Positions 29,827 to 38,753 of a stretch of 64,000 bases of DNA are shown piece after piece. This DNA is from Acinetobacter celticus. Lineage in GTDB: Bacteria > Pseudomonadota > Gammaproteobacteria > Pseudomonadales > Moraxellaceae. A program made the translations under genes and the position numbers. The notes beneath the pieces were generated by a model. It saw nothing but the letters and a program-made list of their open reading frames with translations. It was not told the DNA's origin and did no database searches. The stretch spans positions 372,001 to 436,000 of the forward strand of contig NZ_MBDL01000009.1 of NCBI RefSeq assembly GCF_001707755.1. The letters run 5' to 3'. Position 1 is the first letter of the stretch; every line of letters starts with the position of its first letter.

Positions 29827-31301
29827 GCTGGTTCACCTTGATTTACTTTCGATTGAACAAGATAATCAGCTGCGTTAAATTGTGCGTAGTCACGGTAAGA
29901 TTCAACATTGAGTGGCCAGTTGTTAATCACTTTACCATCTGCATTTTTATACCAACTTGAACAGCCTGATGAAAATGCAGAACTTCCCATTTGAGCTTGA
30001 ATATCAGTATTATAAGCAGTAAAAAGAGCGGTCTTCACATCAATAGAGATGTTGTTTTTTAAGATATGTTGAATGGCCTTAACGATATATAAGTGTTGAA
30101 TTTCCAACATTGTGACAATTGAATTATGGTTTAAATTGGTATTTGGCCCATACACCAAAAACATATTGTTAAATGTCGGTACAGTTAAACCTAAATAAGC
30201 TTCAGCACCATTAGACCAAGCTTCAGATAAACTTTCCCCACCATTACCAATAACATCAAGTTCCCCATTGAAATTTTGACTAGCGAATCCGGTTCCAAAA
30301 ACAATTACATCTGCGTCTATGACATCGCCTGTACTTGTGATTACGCCATTTTCTGTAATTTCAGCCACAGCATCGGTAATCAATGACACATTATCCCGAT
30401 TAAGGGCTGGGTAATAATCGTCTGTACGTAAAATACGTTTACAGCCAAATTCATAGTCGGGTTTTAGTTTTTGCTGTAATGTTTTATCTGAAATATTCTT
30501 ATGTAAGAAATCTAAGGCAATACGCATACCTTCTTTTTGTGAGTCAGACCCTTGTTGCGTACGTGCAAAACCATCCTCACGCATTTGGTGAATGTAATTA
30601 CGACTTTCAAAGAATTTATCTGGATTCGCCTCAAATTCATCAAGTTCAGCTTCACTAAAAATTTGCTGATCGCGGGGCATGATCCAATTGGCACTACGCT
30701 GAAAAACAGTTAATTGACTCGCAACTTTTGCTATTTCAGGAATGTATTGAACCGCACTTGCTGCATTGCCAATACTAATGACTTTTTTATCTGTTAAATC
30801 AACAGAATAATCCCAATTTGCTGAATGAAATACTGCTCCTTTAAAACTTTCCAAACCTTTAAATGTTGGAATAACATGCTTATTTAACTGCCCCCATGCA
30901 GGTACAAAAACCTTTGCTTTGACTGGTGCAGAGTTTTTAATATCTAAATTCCAGAGTTGTTCGGTATCATTCCACGTTGCTTTAATAATTTCAGCGTTAT
31001 ATTGAATATGTGAGTTCACATCAAAATGTTGAGCTAAACATTGCAAATAACCAAGCAATTCATCCTGTCCAGCATACATTCTACTTACGCGTAAATGAGG
31101 GAAATAACTAAAACAGTAAATATGAGATTGCGTATCACAGGCAGCACCCGGGTAAATATTGTCACGCCAGACACCACCAAGTTCAGATGCTTTTTCGAAA
31201 ATTTTAAAGTTCTCAATTCCATGACGTTTGAGTTGCGTAGCCATTCCTAAGCCACCATAGCCAGAACCCAAAATTGCAACATCTATTACATTACTATTCA
31301 T
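29823..31301 (-). CDS. Baeyer-Villiger-type flavin monooxygenase
   Basis: A 492-residue FAD/NADPH enzyme. The FAD loop is GSGYGG (12-17), and the Baeyer-Villiger fingerprint FxGxxxHxxxWD is complete at 153-164 (FKGAVFHSANWD). A second nucleotide loop is SIGNAASA. Such enzymes insert oxygen next to a ketone to give an ester or lactone. AAAGGATTTAAA supports the ATG at 31301. It is the first gene of the long minus-strand cluster and has a sigma-54-like promoter 58 bases upstream. The substrate is unknown. Confidence 0.92.
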   Translation of the reverse strand: MNSNVIDVAILGSGYGGLGMATQLKRHGIENFKIFEKASELGGVWRDNIYPGAACDTQSHIYCFSYFPHLRVSRMYAGQDELLGYLQCLAQHFDVNSHIQYNAEIIKATWNDTEQLWNLDIKNSAPVKAKVFVPAWGQLNKHVIPTFKGLESFKGAVFHSANWDYSVDLTDKKVISIGNAASAVQYIPEIAKVASQLTVFQRSANWIMPRDQQIFSEAELDEFEANPDKFFESRNYIHQMREDGFARTQQGSDSQKEGMRIALDFLHKNISDKTLQQKLKPDYEFGCKRILRTDDYYPALNRDNVSLITDAVAEITENGVITSTGDVIDADVIVFGTGFASQNFNGELDVIGNGGESLSEAWSNGAEAYLGLTVPTFNNMFLVYGPNTNLNHNSIVTMLEIQHLYIVKAIQHILKNNISIDVKTALFTAYNTDIQAQMGSSAFSSGCSSWYKNADGKVINNWPLNVESYRDYAQFNAADYLVQSKVNQGEPA

Positions 31302-31358
31302 TTTAAATCCTTTTAACAAGCTTCACGATCAATATGAAATATTTCATCACTCATAATC

Positions 31359-31376
31359 AATCAAGAATCATGCCAA
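31359..31376 (-). promoter_or_regulatory. Candidate sigma-54 promoter of the BVMO cluster
   Basis: On the minus strand TTGGCATGATTCTTGATT fits the -24/-12 consensus TTGGCACG-N4-TTGCA, with TTGA in place of TTGC at -12. A transcription start near 31347 leaves about 45 bases to the ATG. The presence of a sigma-54 activator gene in the same cluster makes the match more credible. It was located by eye only. Confidence 0.6.
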
Positions 31377-31432
31377 CACCAATAAAATAAATAAACCACT
31401 GTTTTATATTTACTTTTACTAACTATTAGTTT

Positions 31433-31450
31433 AATCCTCAATTGAGGATT
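31433..31450. promoter_or_regulatory. Candidate activator-binding palindrome
   Basis: A perfect 18-bp palindrome, AATCCTCAATTGAGGATT, centred about 95 bases upstream of the predicted sigma-54 start. This is where NtrC-type activators normally bind. A second smaller palindrome (ATGAAATATTTCAT, 31334-31347) lies over the predicted start itself. Confidence 0.5.
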
Positions 31451-31847
31451 GATGAATATATTCTTAATCTAGAGTTTTTTAGATGAATTTTTTCATCATT
31501 TTAATTATTAAACCTAATTTTTTAATATTTAATTGAAAAATATCAATGTTTTTTTCTATGACTATAAACTTGATTATTATTCTGTTTGATAAAAAGGTTC
31601 TAGATGTTTTGAATTAAATATTATGAAAATTTAAATTCTAAGCAGAAGTGCAACAAAAATTAATTTAAATAGGGAGTCGGATATCAGATTTATGCTTGAT
31701 TACGTGAAGGTTTTTTCCAAACAGCCTATTGCAACATGCTCCATCAACTATTTCCAGAGCAATCAAAAAATACGACGTTAAAAGTCTGAGTCTAGTTATT
31801 ATTGCAAGAGCATGGTGTTGCACTTCAAATGATAATTTAAGTTTTCT
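31451..31847. other. Non-coding stretch with insertion-sequence-end fragments
   Basis: No gene is visible. An 11-bp inverted repeat (GAAGTGCAACA at 31645-31655 and its complement at 31816-31826) encloses about 180 bases. The same 11-mer occurs at 50821-50831 beside an IS5-type transposase relic, so this is probably a decayed insertion-sequence fragment or a small non-autonomous element. Confidence 0.5.
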
Positions 31848-31939
31848 TCAATCAAAAATTTTATGTGAGGTAAACCATTAGACAAGAAAAAAGCCCTTGT
31901 GTTATCACAAGGGCTTTTCAATATTTGGCGGAAGCGGTG
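31848..31939. repeat. Left copy of tRNA-Ser 3'-end direct repeat (att-like)
   Basis: About 92 bp that match 51104-51194 with a few changes. It includes a terminator hairpin (AAGCCCTTGTG / CACAAGGGCTT) and ends with the last 14 bases of tRNA-Ser(UGA), TGGCGGAAGCGGTG. After that the sequence departs from the tRNA, so no functional tRNA is here. A displaced tRNA 3' end is typical of the far end of an integrated element. Confidence 0.75.
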
Positions 31940-32544
31940 TCAGTCAAACCAACAAACTAAATAATTGATAAATAACAACTAAATATTTTTAATTTAATTT
32001 TTTACTACTATTTTTACCACCATAAAATTTATGATTATTTTAATAGTTTAAACTCTTCTTCACAAAAATAATCAATTTTTTATACCATTTCAGGATCTAA
32101 TGATCAAACTAGATGAGATTCATCAGATGTTAACTTTAAAATAAATGTCAACCTATTTTAGGATTAGACACCTTAAAAAGATAGGTTTGTATAACAAAGC
32201 CGTTTGAAACGGTAAAAATAACATCACCTTTAAATTTAATTAATTGTTTCAGACAATCTAGCTTAAGACCATATATATCGCTATTTAGAACAAGTATACA
32301 AATACCAAAATACACACTGTCCGTGAATGTTATTCATATACGCCTCAATCTAATCTATATTTCTATTTAATAATAAAAGTATCAATCAAATTTTTTATCT
32401 ATCAGTGTGAAATTAATATTCCATCACTTCATGTTTTTCCATATGTACTTCAACCATTAAGATGCCAGTCAAAATGCATATTGAGAAACATGAAACGACG
32501 TTATGCCAACAGCTCTTTTTAAGATTAGAACTGGTGGCATAACG
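31940..32544. other. AT-rich non-coding gap
   Basis: About 600 bases between the tRNA fragment and the adhesin terminator. I see no gene or relic that I can name. Confidence 0.45.
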
Positions 32545-32577
32545 CTTAATTATAGGCTTAGAAAGCCTATAATTAAG
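32545..32577 (-). terminator. Hairpin after the adhesin gene
   Basis: A perfect 15-bp inverted repeat (CTTAATTATAGGCTT and its complement) with a three-base loop, nine bases after the adhesin stop. It lacks a long T run, but the AT-rich stem could still end transcription. Confidence 0.7.
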
Positions 32578-32585
32578 TAAACAAA

Positions 32586-35500
32586 TTAACCAATAATGAT
32601 TTGCTTATTCGCTAATAAGTCACCTAAATCAAAGGCATTTGGTTGATTCAATAGTACAACCAGATTTTCTGATTGGTATTGCTCTGCCGAACCATCACGA
32701 TCAATTGAAATAACAGCTTGATCATTCTCAGCATCGTAATCCACTGTAATGAACTCAGCTAAATTACTTGCATTGGCATCATCAGAGAGTAATGTGGAAA
32801 CATCAATTACATCGTTAGAGTCACCAAATGTAAATTCATCAATGGTTTGGAGTTCATTACCATCTAAATTATCATTACTTAATAAATCCAAAATAACTGA
32901 ATTATCATCGGATGGTGACATAGACATCACTTGAATTGTCTCTGCAGTTGCAGGATAAACACCAATATCCTTCACGTACAAATCATCTGATGTTACATCA
33001 CCTGCCACTGTTGATTGTTTCACATCCCAACGTAATGAAACCGATGTATCTCCAGAAATAGCTGGTAAATAAATTTCCCAGTTATTCCATTCAAATGAAT
33101 TTCCAGATGGATCACCACCATCTTTCTCATAAGCAGGGGCGCTAAAGAACTCTACGTTACCAGATGCGCCATTTTCATAGGTAATAAGTGCTTGTCCGGT
33201 TTTATCTACAGGTGAGCCGTCGCTATTAGAAGGTGTAGTTACTGTTGCATAAACTATACCATTCACCATCAGCTTAAATACTGTCGATTCACCTTGTCCT
33301 GACTCAGTTTGGAAACCATTATTCCAAGCTAACTGCATTGCAATTTTAGAACCATTTACAAGGCTATTCGTTGCAAGAGCTCCTGAACGTAGACCTACCT
33401 CCATAACGCCAGCACTATCCTGACGGATACCCATGCTTGTACTATCTTTATAATTAGACCAATAATTTACTGTACTATTAGTTACCTCCCAAGGATTTTC
33501 CTGGGCAGACAATCCCTTTTCAGTAACTTTGTCCGTCGGTGCATCTGTTTTAATTAAGCTTTCTGTTTCATAGCTTACATCAAAAATTTCAGCATCCTCT
33601 ACTTTAACCTCAAATTCTAATGTAGATGATGAACTATCTCCATTTGATTTTTCAGTAGAAGTTACTTCCAAGGTGACATCAAGTAACGCATCCGTTTTGT
33701 CTCCAACTTTGAGTTTAAAGTCAGTGTATTCGGTTGTACCTGTAGCATCCTTTCCTGGCGTATAACTAGCTTTTCCATCAGGCCCTACAGTTATTGTATG
33801 TTCTATATCATCTGCATCTTTAAAACTCAGTATTGCACCCTTAGGTAAACCAGACATTACAAATGATAAATATTCAGAACCATCTGTGTCTGTTGCTTGC
33901 AGATGAATACCAGTTAAATCAATACTATCGTCAGAATTGCCTTGATACCCCATATTTACTGGATAGAAACCAGTGTCATTACTACCATCCTCGCCTTCAT
34001 CATAATCACCTAATACATAAGTAGTATCTTTAAGGCTCTCTTTTATCGCATCAACATTCGGATAGAAAATTGGATCATTACCATTTTCATTTTCAACTAT
34101 AAAGTCATAGTTCCCAATACCGTCTGCATTATGTGCATAAAATTGGAAACTATAGAAACCTGACTGATTTACAGTAAAGTCACCCTTTCCACTGATGGAC
34201 GTACCTTCCCAATTTACGTGTAAGGAAGAAACACCATCACCAATGATAATTGCAGCACTATCATCTCCCTGACCCTTGTAGATATAAGTTTGACCTGCTT
34301 CAAGGTATATGTAGCCAGAAATATAAACAGCACCATATTCACCCAAATCAGTTGAAGTTAAATCCTTGGTTTGACCTGAATCATTTGAGATAATTGCTGT
34401 CTCTCCCTCTCCATCATTAATAATGATCTTATCTTTATTCGCAGGATCACGTAAAAAGTCAATTACAGCAAGCAAGTCCTCTTTACTTGCACCATCTCCC
34501 CCATTCTTCAATAAGTTATTACCATTAATATTTTTTACATTAGACCATGTTTGAATATTTAAATTTAATGGTGGTGGCGTAAATTCAAACTTACCCACGA
34601 CAGGCTGGTCTGCAACAGCCTCCACTTTAATATCTAAAATAGCTGTATCCGTCTGAGTACCGTCACTTACAGTATATGTAATATCAGGAACCTCACCGCT
34701 ATAGTCTTTTACTGGGGTAAATGAATATGTTCCATCTGCAGCAATATTGACCGTACCAACCTTTGGAATATCAATATTTTCACCTACTCCATAGTCAACA
34801 CCATTAATTCGAACACTCGTCACTGTCAAACCAGGCTTATCATTTTCCAGTACGTTTCCAGATTTGGTTCCTGTATCTTCACTCATGGAAATAAGGTCAT
34901 TGTTTGCTAACCTGTCAGGCACATCCTCAAAGGTCACTGTACCTGTATCTTCACCACCTTTGCCATCAGTTACCGTGTAGTCAACTGGTGGGACTGCACC
35001 CACATAACCAGGCTCTGGCGTAAAGATTAAATTACCGTCTTTATCAATCGTGATTGTACCCACACCTGGAATATCAGCCGTTTCATCTGGTTGATACTTG
35101 TCACCGTTAACAGTGAAGTCTTTAACTTCCAATGGATCGCTTTCTGGGTCACTGTCATTGTCAAGAATGTTCTTCTCAACTGGCGTATCGTGCTCCGTCG
35201 TTACAGTATCATCTACAGCAACTGGTGGCTTATTCGGTGCAATCGTAGACCCATTATTATTTTTATCACCACCACCACTACCAGCAATAATCCCACCAAC
35301 GACACCTGCACCAACAAGCCATGGGAGAAGTGCGCCTAGCTTGCTTCCTGCTTCTGGCAATAATACTTCAAGTCCTGGAATTCCCTTAAAACCTGAAACA
35401 CCATCAAACCAATATAAAACACAGCCATCTTCTTCAAAAACTAAATCTGAAGCAACGTTATCGTATTGAATAAAAAAGTTTTCAATAACAACAGTTTCGC

Positions 35501-35666
35501 CATTTTTTAGCTTCAACACTAAGTTGTTACCATCGCGAATAAACTCAGCAACATCCTCACGGCTCATTTTGGTATGAACAATAGAAGCTTCGGTTAATGT
35601 AATATTTGCAGAATTAACCGTAGACTTACTTAATGAGTCTTTCTCAATTACAATAAAATTAGTCAT
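32586..35666 (-). CDS. BapA-like type I secreted adhesin
   Basis: A 1026-residue acidic surface protein. The N-terminus (about 1-100) matches the BapA prefix-like domain (NITLTEASIVHTKMSREDVAEF). A hydrophobic glycine-rich stretch follows (LLPWLVGAGVVGGIIAGS, 113-130). Tandem cadherin/VCBS-like repeats start at NKPPVAVDD (about 145) and ANNDLISMSEDTG. A PA14/GLEYA-like part (SFQFYAHNADG) lies in the middle. The C-terminus (DVIDVSTLLSDD..DLGDLLANKQIIIG) looks like a type I secretion target. It is short for a Bap protein, so it may be a minimal or shrunken form. No secretion ABC genes are adjacent. Confidence 0.85.
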   Translation of the reverse strand: MTNFIVIEKDSLSKSTVNSANITLTEASIVHTKMSREDVAEFIRDGNNLVLKLKNGETVVIENFFIQYDNVASDLVFEEDGCVLYWFDGVSGFKGIPGLEVLLPEAGSKLGALLPWLVGAGVVGGIIAGSGGGDKNNNGSTIAPNKPPVAVDDTVTTEHDTPVEKNILDNDSDPESDPLEVKDFTVNGDKYQPDETADIPGVGTITIDKDGNLIFTPEPGYVGAVPPVDYTVTDGKGGEDTGTVTFEDVPDRLANNDLISMSEDTGTKSGNVLENDKPGLTVTSVRINGVDYGVGENIDIPKVGTVNIAADGTYSFTPVKDYSGEVPDITYTVSDGTQTDTAILDIKVEAVADQPVVGKFEFTPPPLNLNIQTWSNVKNINGNNLLKNGGDGASKEDLLAVIDFLRDPANKDKIIINDGEGETAIISNDSGQTKDLTSTDLGEYGAVYISGYIYLEAGQTYIYKGQGDDSAAIIIGDGVSSLHVNWEGTSISGKGDFTVNQSGFYSFQFYAHNADGIGNYDFIVENENGNDPIFYPNVDAIKESLKDTTYVLGDYDEGEDGSNDTGFYPVNMGYQGNSDDSIDLTGIHLQATDTDGSEYLSFVMSGLPKGAILSFKDADDIEHTITVGPDGKASYTPGKDATGTTEYTDFKLKVGDKTDALLDVTLEVTSTEKSNGDSSSSTLEFEVKVEDAEIFDVSYETESLIKTDAPTDKVTEKGLSAQENPWEVTNSTVNYWSNYKDSTSMGIRQDSAGVMEVGLRSGALATNSLVNGSKIAMQLAWNNGFQTESGQGESTVFKLMVNGIVYATVTTPSNSDGSPVDKTGQALITYENGASGNVEFFSAPAYEKDGGDPSGNSFEWNNWEIYLPAISGDTSVSLRWDVKQSTVAGDVTSDDLYVKDIGVYPATAETIQVMSMSPSDDNSVILDLLSNDNLDGNELQTIDEFTFGDSNDVIDVSTLLSDDANASNLAEFITVDYDAENDQAVISIDRDGSAEQYQSENLVVLLNQPNAFDLGDLLANKQIIIG

Positions 35667-35888
35667 ATTTTACCCAATAAATTATATTTTTTAAATTTCA
35701 AACTTTTAACCAATCTGAGTTACGGATAAGGAATTTTCCCTTTAAAATCATAAAATAGAAATAATATATCAATTCAATACCATTAATTTTTCTGACTTTC
35801 CGCATCAAATCGCGATCTTTTGGACTCTAAATTAGTCCCTTATGCTCAAGAAAAATAAATAACCTTTCTTAAACCAGCTTCAGGTTAA

Positions 35889-36737
35889 CTATTTAGAAAG
35901 ACCTGTAATTTCAACAGTTACACGGCGGTCAGGCTGTAAACACGCTTTGAGTTCTTCACGTTGCTTCACATCAAAACAACCATTTGTTACAGGTTGTTGC
36001 TTACCTGCACTTGCTGTAGAAACAATATTGCCAGCTACCCCGTTTTGTACCAACAAACTACGTACCGTATCTGCACGGTTTTGACCCAATTGCTGGTTAT
36101 AACTGTCACTGCCTAAACGGTCAGTATGACCAGTTAACTTAATGTGACGAACAGAAACAAAATCCGTCGAAATTTTTGATGCAACATTAAGAACTTCTTG
36201 ATGACCTTTAGGAAGTAGGTCATTTAAAGATGAACCATTAAATTTAAATAATGTATCTGCAGCTAAATCAATTGTTACTGTATGCTCGGTAGGTGCCTCA
36301 TTAGACTTTACTTCACACACTAAAGGTTGCCCATTATTTGAAATAAAAGGTTTTCCTTTACCATCAACCGAAAGCATAAAGTTATTATTCGCTAACTGAC
36401 CAACCGCTAAATCTATATCACAGCTTTGACAGTCAGTACCTGTCGTACAGTTTTTAACTTTAAAGTTATAATTTTCTGGTTTTAAATAGTATTGAGCAGA
36501 ATTGTTAACGTAAAAACTACCCGCTTGAATGTTATCAATATAAAAATTAATTGGGCAATTTTGTTGCTCTGCCGTATCTTCAGCGCACAAAGTCCCATCG
36601 CGCTTTAAAGTAATGACTTGATTATTTTCTTGCGTTTTTTTCTGAAAACGTAAATCTGTTGGCTGTAAATACTGGTTTGATGCACAAGCAGTCACCCCCA
36701 TTGATACAACAACCGCCCAAAGTGGAAACTTAAACAT
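35889..36737 (-). CDS. OmpA-like peptidoglycan-binding lipoprotein
   Basis: A 282-residue lipoprotein: lipobox GVTAC with the lipidated Cys at 18, then a cysteine-containing N-terminal domain, and an OmpA C-terminal domain from about 150 (HTVTIDLAADTLFKFNGSSL, TGHTDRLGSDSYNQQLGQNRA) that binds peptidoglycan. GAGGGGTATTTTT supports the ATG at 36737. It lies upstream of the adhesin on the same strand with 222 bases between. In Acinetobacter, Bap-like adhesins are often linked to an OmpA-like gene, so it may anchor or assist secretion of the adhesin. Confidence 0.87.
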   Translation of the reverse strand: MFKFPLWAVVVSMGVTACASNQYLQPTDLRFQKKTQENNQVITLKRDGTLCAEDTAEQQNCPINFYIDNIQAGSFYVNNSAQYYLKPENYNFKVKNCTTGTDCQSCDIDLAVGQLANNNFMLSVDGKGKPFISNNGQPLVCEVKSNEAPTEHTVTIDLAADTLFKFNGSSLNDLLPKGHQEVLNVASKISTDFVSVRHIKLTGHTDRLGSDSYNQQLGQNRADTVRSLLVQNGVAGNIVSTASAGKQQPVTNGCFDVKQREELKACLQPDRRVTVEITGLSK

Positions 36738-36924
36738 AAAAATACCCCTCAACAACTCTTTATAAATTAAATTGATTGCTAAAAACAACTCAAATAACGT
36801 GAACTAAATCACATATACTACCATCTATTTTTACATAAGCTGGATGTATTTCAAACAGTTAATTATTACATGAATAAGGTATATTAGCTTTTCTTCCTAA
36901 GTTACTTTTTGGTTAATTTAAGGA

Positions 36925-37573
36925 GGGTCTGTTGACACTTCACAATAGTAACCAAATAAATATACAGGCTAAAGCAACTGAATTTCCATAATTCTGCTTT
37001 AGCTTGTCATAGCGTGTAGCAATTCCTCTAAATTACTTAAGTCTTGCAAATGTGTTTTCAACTAAGTGTCTAATTTTATATAAATGCCAATCCATGTCGT
37101 CGTTATTTGAAAGGATGTTGGATTTCTTTGAAATATTCGCTTTAGTTGTTATTTTCACTATTTTCTCTCTCAATGATTCTGAGTCATATCCTTTATCTGC
37201 GCAAAGTACATCAGTATCTTTTAAATCTATACAATCAATGCAGGTGCGAATTTCACATTATGAGTTGTACCATCATGGATAAGAAACTGAATCGGATTTC
37301 CATTTGAACCTACTGCCAAATGAATTTTAGAACTATACCGTCAATACTTCTTGAAATAGCCTGATTTTTAATTCCTGCGACATGTTGATAAGCTCGGACA
37401 TGACTGCCATCAATAAAAACCCACTCTAGATTTGCATATTTTGATAATAATTTAAATATTTCTAGTAACTTATTATCTTTAGACCATCAGGTAAAGCATT
37501 TAAAAATTGCGTTAGATTTGCAAAAAGACTTAGGTAAATCCCGCCAAGGACATCCTGTTCTAATTCTATATTG
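36925..37573 (-). mobile_element. Degenerate IS5-family (IS427-type) element
   Basis: The left end GGGTCTGTTGACACTT at 36925 resembles an IS427-group end. On the minus strand the transposase can be followed in pieces: YRIRTGCPWRDLP, FLNALPDG, LLEIFKLLSKYANLEWVFIDGSHVRA, then HLYKIRHLVENTFARLK, RGIATRYDKLKQ and SVALACIFIWLLL. Many stops and frameshifts break it and the other end is missing. It interrupts the integrase relic that starts near 37574. Confidence 0.78.
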
Positions 37574-37933
37574 GTCTTGGCCCCAACCCTGAAGTTTCTT
37601 TAGCTGAAGCCCGTGCTAAAGCAACTGAATTAAGACTTCAAATACGAAGTGGTATTGATCAAGCGTATGCATGAACAGAAATTAAAAGAAAATGGCTTAG
37701 GCTATATTGATCCTAAACAAAATCGAGTAATTACGACACATGGTTTTCGTTCTACATTTCGTGATTGGTCAGCTGATAAAACGGATTATCCACGTGAGGT
37801 CTGTGAGCATGTGCTTGCTCATAAATTACCAGATGAGGTTGAGGCGGCTTATTTACGTGGAGCATATCTTGAAAAACTTAAAAATTTGATGGCTGATTGG
37901 GCTCAGTTTTGTTATTTAAATATTTTCCGATAA
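37574..37933 (+). pseudogene. P4-type tyrosine integrase, internally deleted
   Basis: Two pieces remain. GLGPNPEVSLAEARAKATEL (37574-37660) comes from the N-terminal half. The second piece (about 37650-37933) is the catalytic end with THGFRSTFRDW (Arg box), CEHVLAHKL (His box), the Tyr in EAAYLRG and the tail NLMADWAQFC. The middle is deleted with a frame change, so it is inactive. Integrases of this family insert elements at tRNA genes, which fits the tRNA-Ser repeats at 31.9 and 51.2 kb. Confidence 0.82.
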
Positions 37934-38396
37934 TAGATTGGACAAAGAAATAAACAATAATAGATGAATTTAAATAGACATAATATTAAAAAATAATTAT
38001 GGTACAAGATTAGTGTAGAAAATTCTTCTGTCATCAAGAGACCACGATCTAAAAATAGTTTTCAGCTTGTCGATACCTCTTAAGTTATCCACACTATACT
38101 TTAAATTCTATATATTCACCTAAACCATCCACCAACATAGCTATACCAAAAACAACATCACTATATACTTCTATCTTAAACACCATGTCTTCAAATACGG
38201 TTTTTACAATCTGCCGAGCCTCCTCCCTTTTTGCAGAGCAGAAATACTATTAGAGTTAAGTACAGACTCTCATTGTTGATGCTAAAGGCCAAGGTTGGAA
38301 AAATGGTGGTAATTTCGGGACTGATGGCCGTATTGGCTTTGTTATTGTTTCGACGAATTAAACTGAAATAACATTGCATCACGTGAAATGTGTTAG
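37934..38396. other. Decayed DNA without a recognisable gene
   Basis: About 460 bases. A short plus-strand stretch near 38258-38360 reads TLIVDAKGQGWKNGGNFGTD and ends in a stop, which looks like a protein tail whose family I cannot name. The rest has stops in all frames. Confidence 0.4.
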
Positions 38397-38556
38397 ACGA
38401 GGTAACTATCGAAAAAATATGCCGAAATTATCTCGTCGCGCATCACGCTACTATCATAACTAGCACTCACAGCGTGATTGCTATCAACATCATTTTGTCC
38501 TGCAATCACAGTGAAATCTTTTGCCCAAAGCCCAGCATTAATTTGTGTCGCTTGGC
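38397..38556 (-). pseudogene. Two-partner-secretion exoprotein (FhaB/CdiA type), fragment
   Basis: The minus-strand reading QINAGLWAKDFTVIAGQNDV followed by SNHAVSASYD matches the N-terminal haemagglutination-activity domain of TpsA exoproteins such as FhaB and CdiA. Only about 50 residues remain and both ends are broken. It directly follows the TpsB fragment in the same orientation. Confidence 0.65.
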
Positions 38557-38705
38557 TAAATCATTGCTCCAGTAGAAACCACGGTCTGCTGCTAGAGTCA
38601 GATCCCCATCAAAACCGCGTACCGTATGTATCTTCCACCAATTGAAAGTCGGTATTGGATGTCAGTGGCGTATCATTGTATTGCGCTCTAAAAGCACTTG
38701 AGTAG
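38555..38705 (-). pseudogene. Two-partner-secretion transporter (FhaC/ShlB/CdiB type), fragment
   Basis: The piece FRAQYNDTPLTSN, then after a frameshift TVRGFDGDLTLAADRGFYWS NDL, is the conserved C-terminal barrel motif of TpsB transporters. The gene is truncated and frameshifted. Together with the adjacent TpsA fragment it marks a lost TpsB-TpsA pair, possibly a contact-dependent inhibition locus. Confidence 0.7.
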
Positions 38706-38717
38706 CTATTTTAAAAG

Positions 38718-38741
38718 ACAATTGAGCTCTCGCTCAATTGT
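38718..38741 (-). terminator. Terminator after cntB
   Basis: A perfect 10-bp stem (ACAATTGAGC / GCTCAATTGT) with a four-base loop, followed on the minus strand by CTTTT. It ends the carnitine operon. Confidence 0.87.
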
Positions 38742-38753
38742 TAAAAGATAATC

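Noticed and set aside
31926..31939. A second tRNA-Ser gene
   Set aside because: Only the last 14 bases of the tRNA are present and the sequence then departs, so no tRNA can form. It is kept as part of the direct repeat.
35098..35469. Plus-strand open frame of 123 codons, Ser/Thr/Pro-rich
   Set aside because: It is antisense to the repeat region of the adhesin; the composition mirrors the Asp/Gly codons of the real gene.
37052..37282. Plus-strand open frame of 76 codons
   Set aside because: It lies opposite the IS5 transposase relic, whose minus-strand blocks (IRHLVENTFARLK) are unmistakable.
38191..38382. Minus-strand open frame of 63 codons
   Set aside because: No start signal and no family; it lies in decayed DNA next to the TpsA relic.
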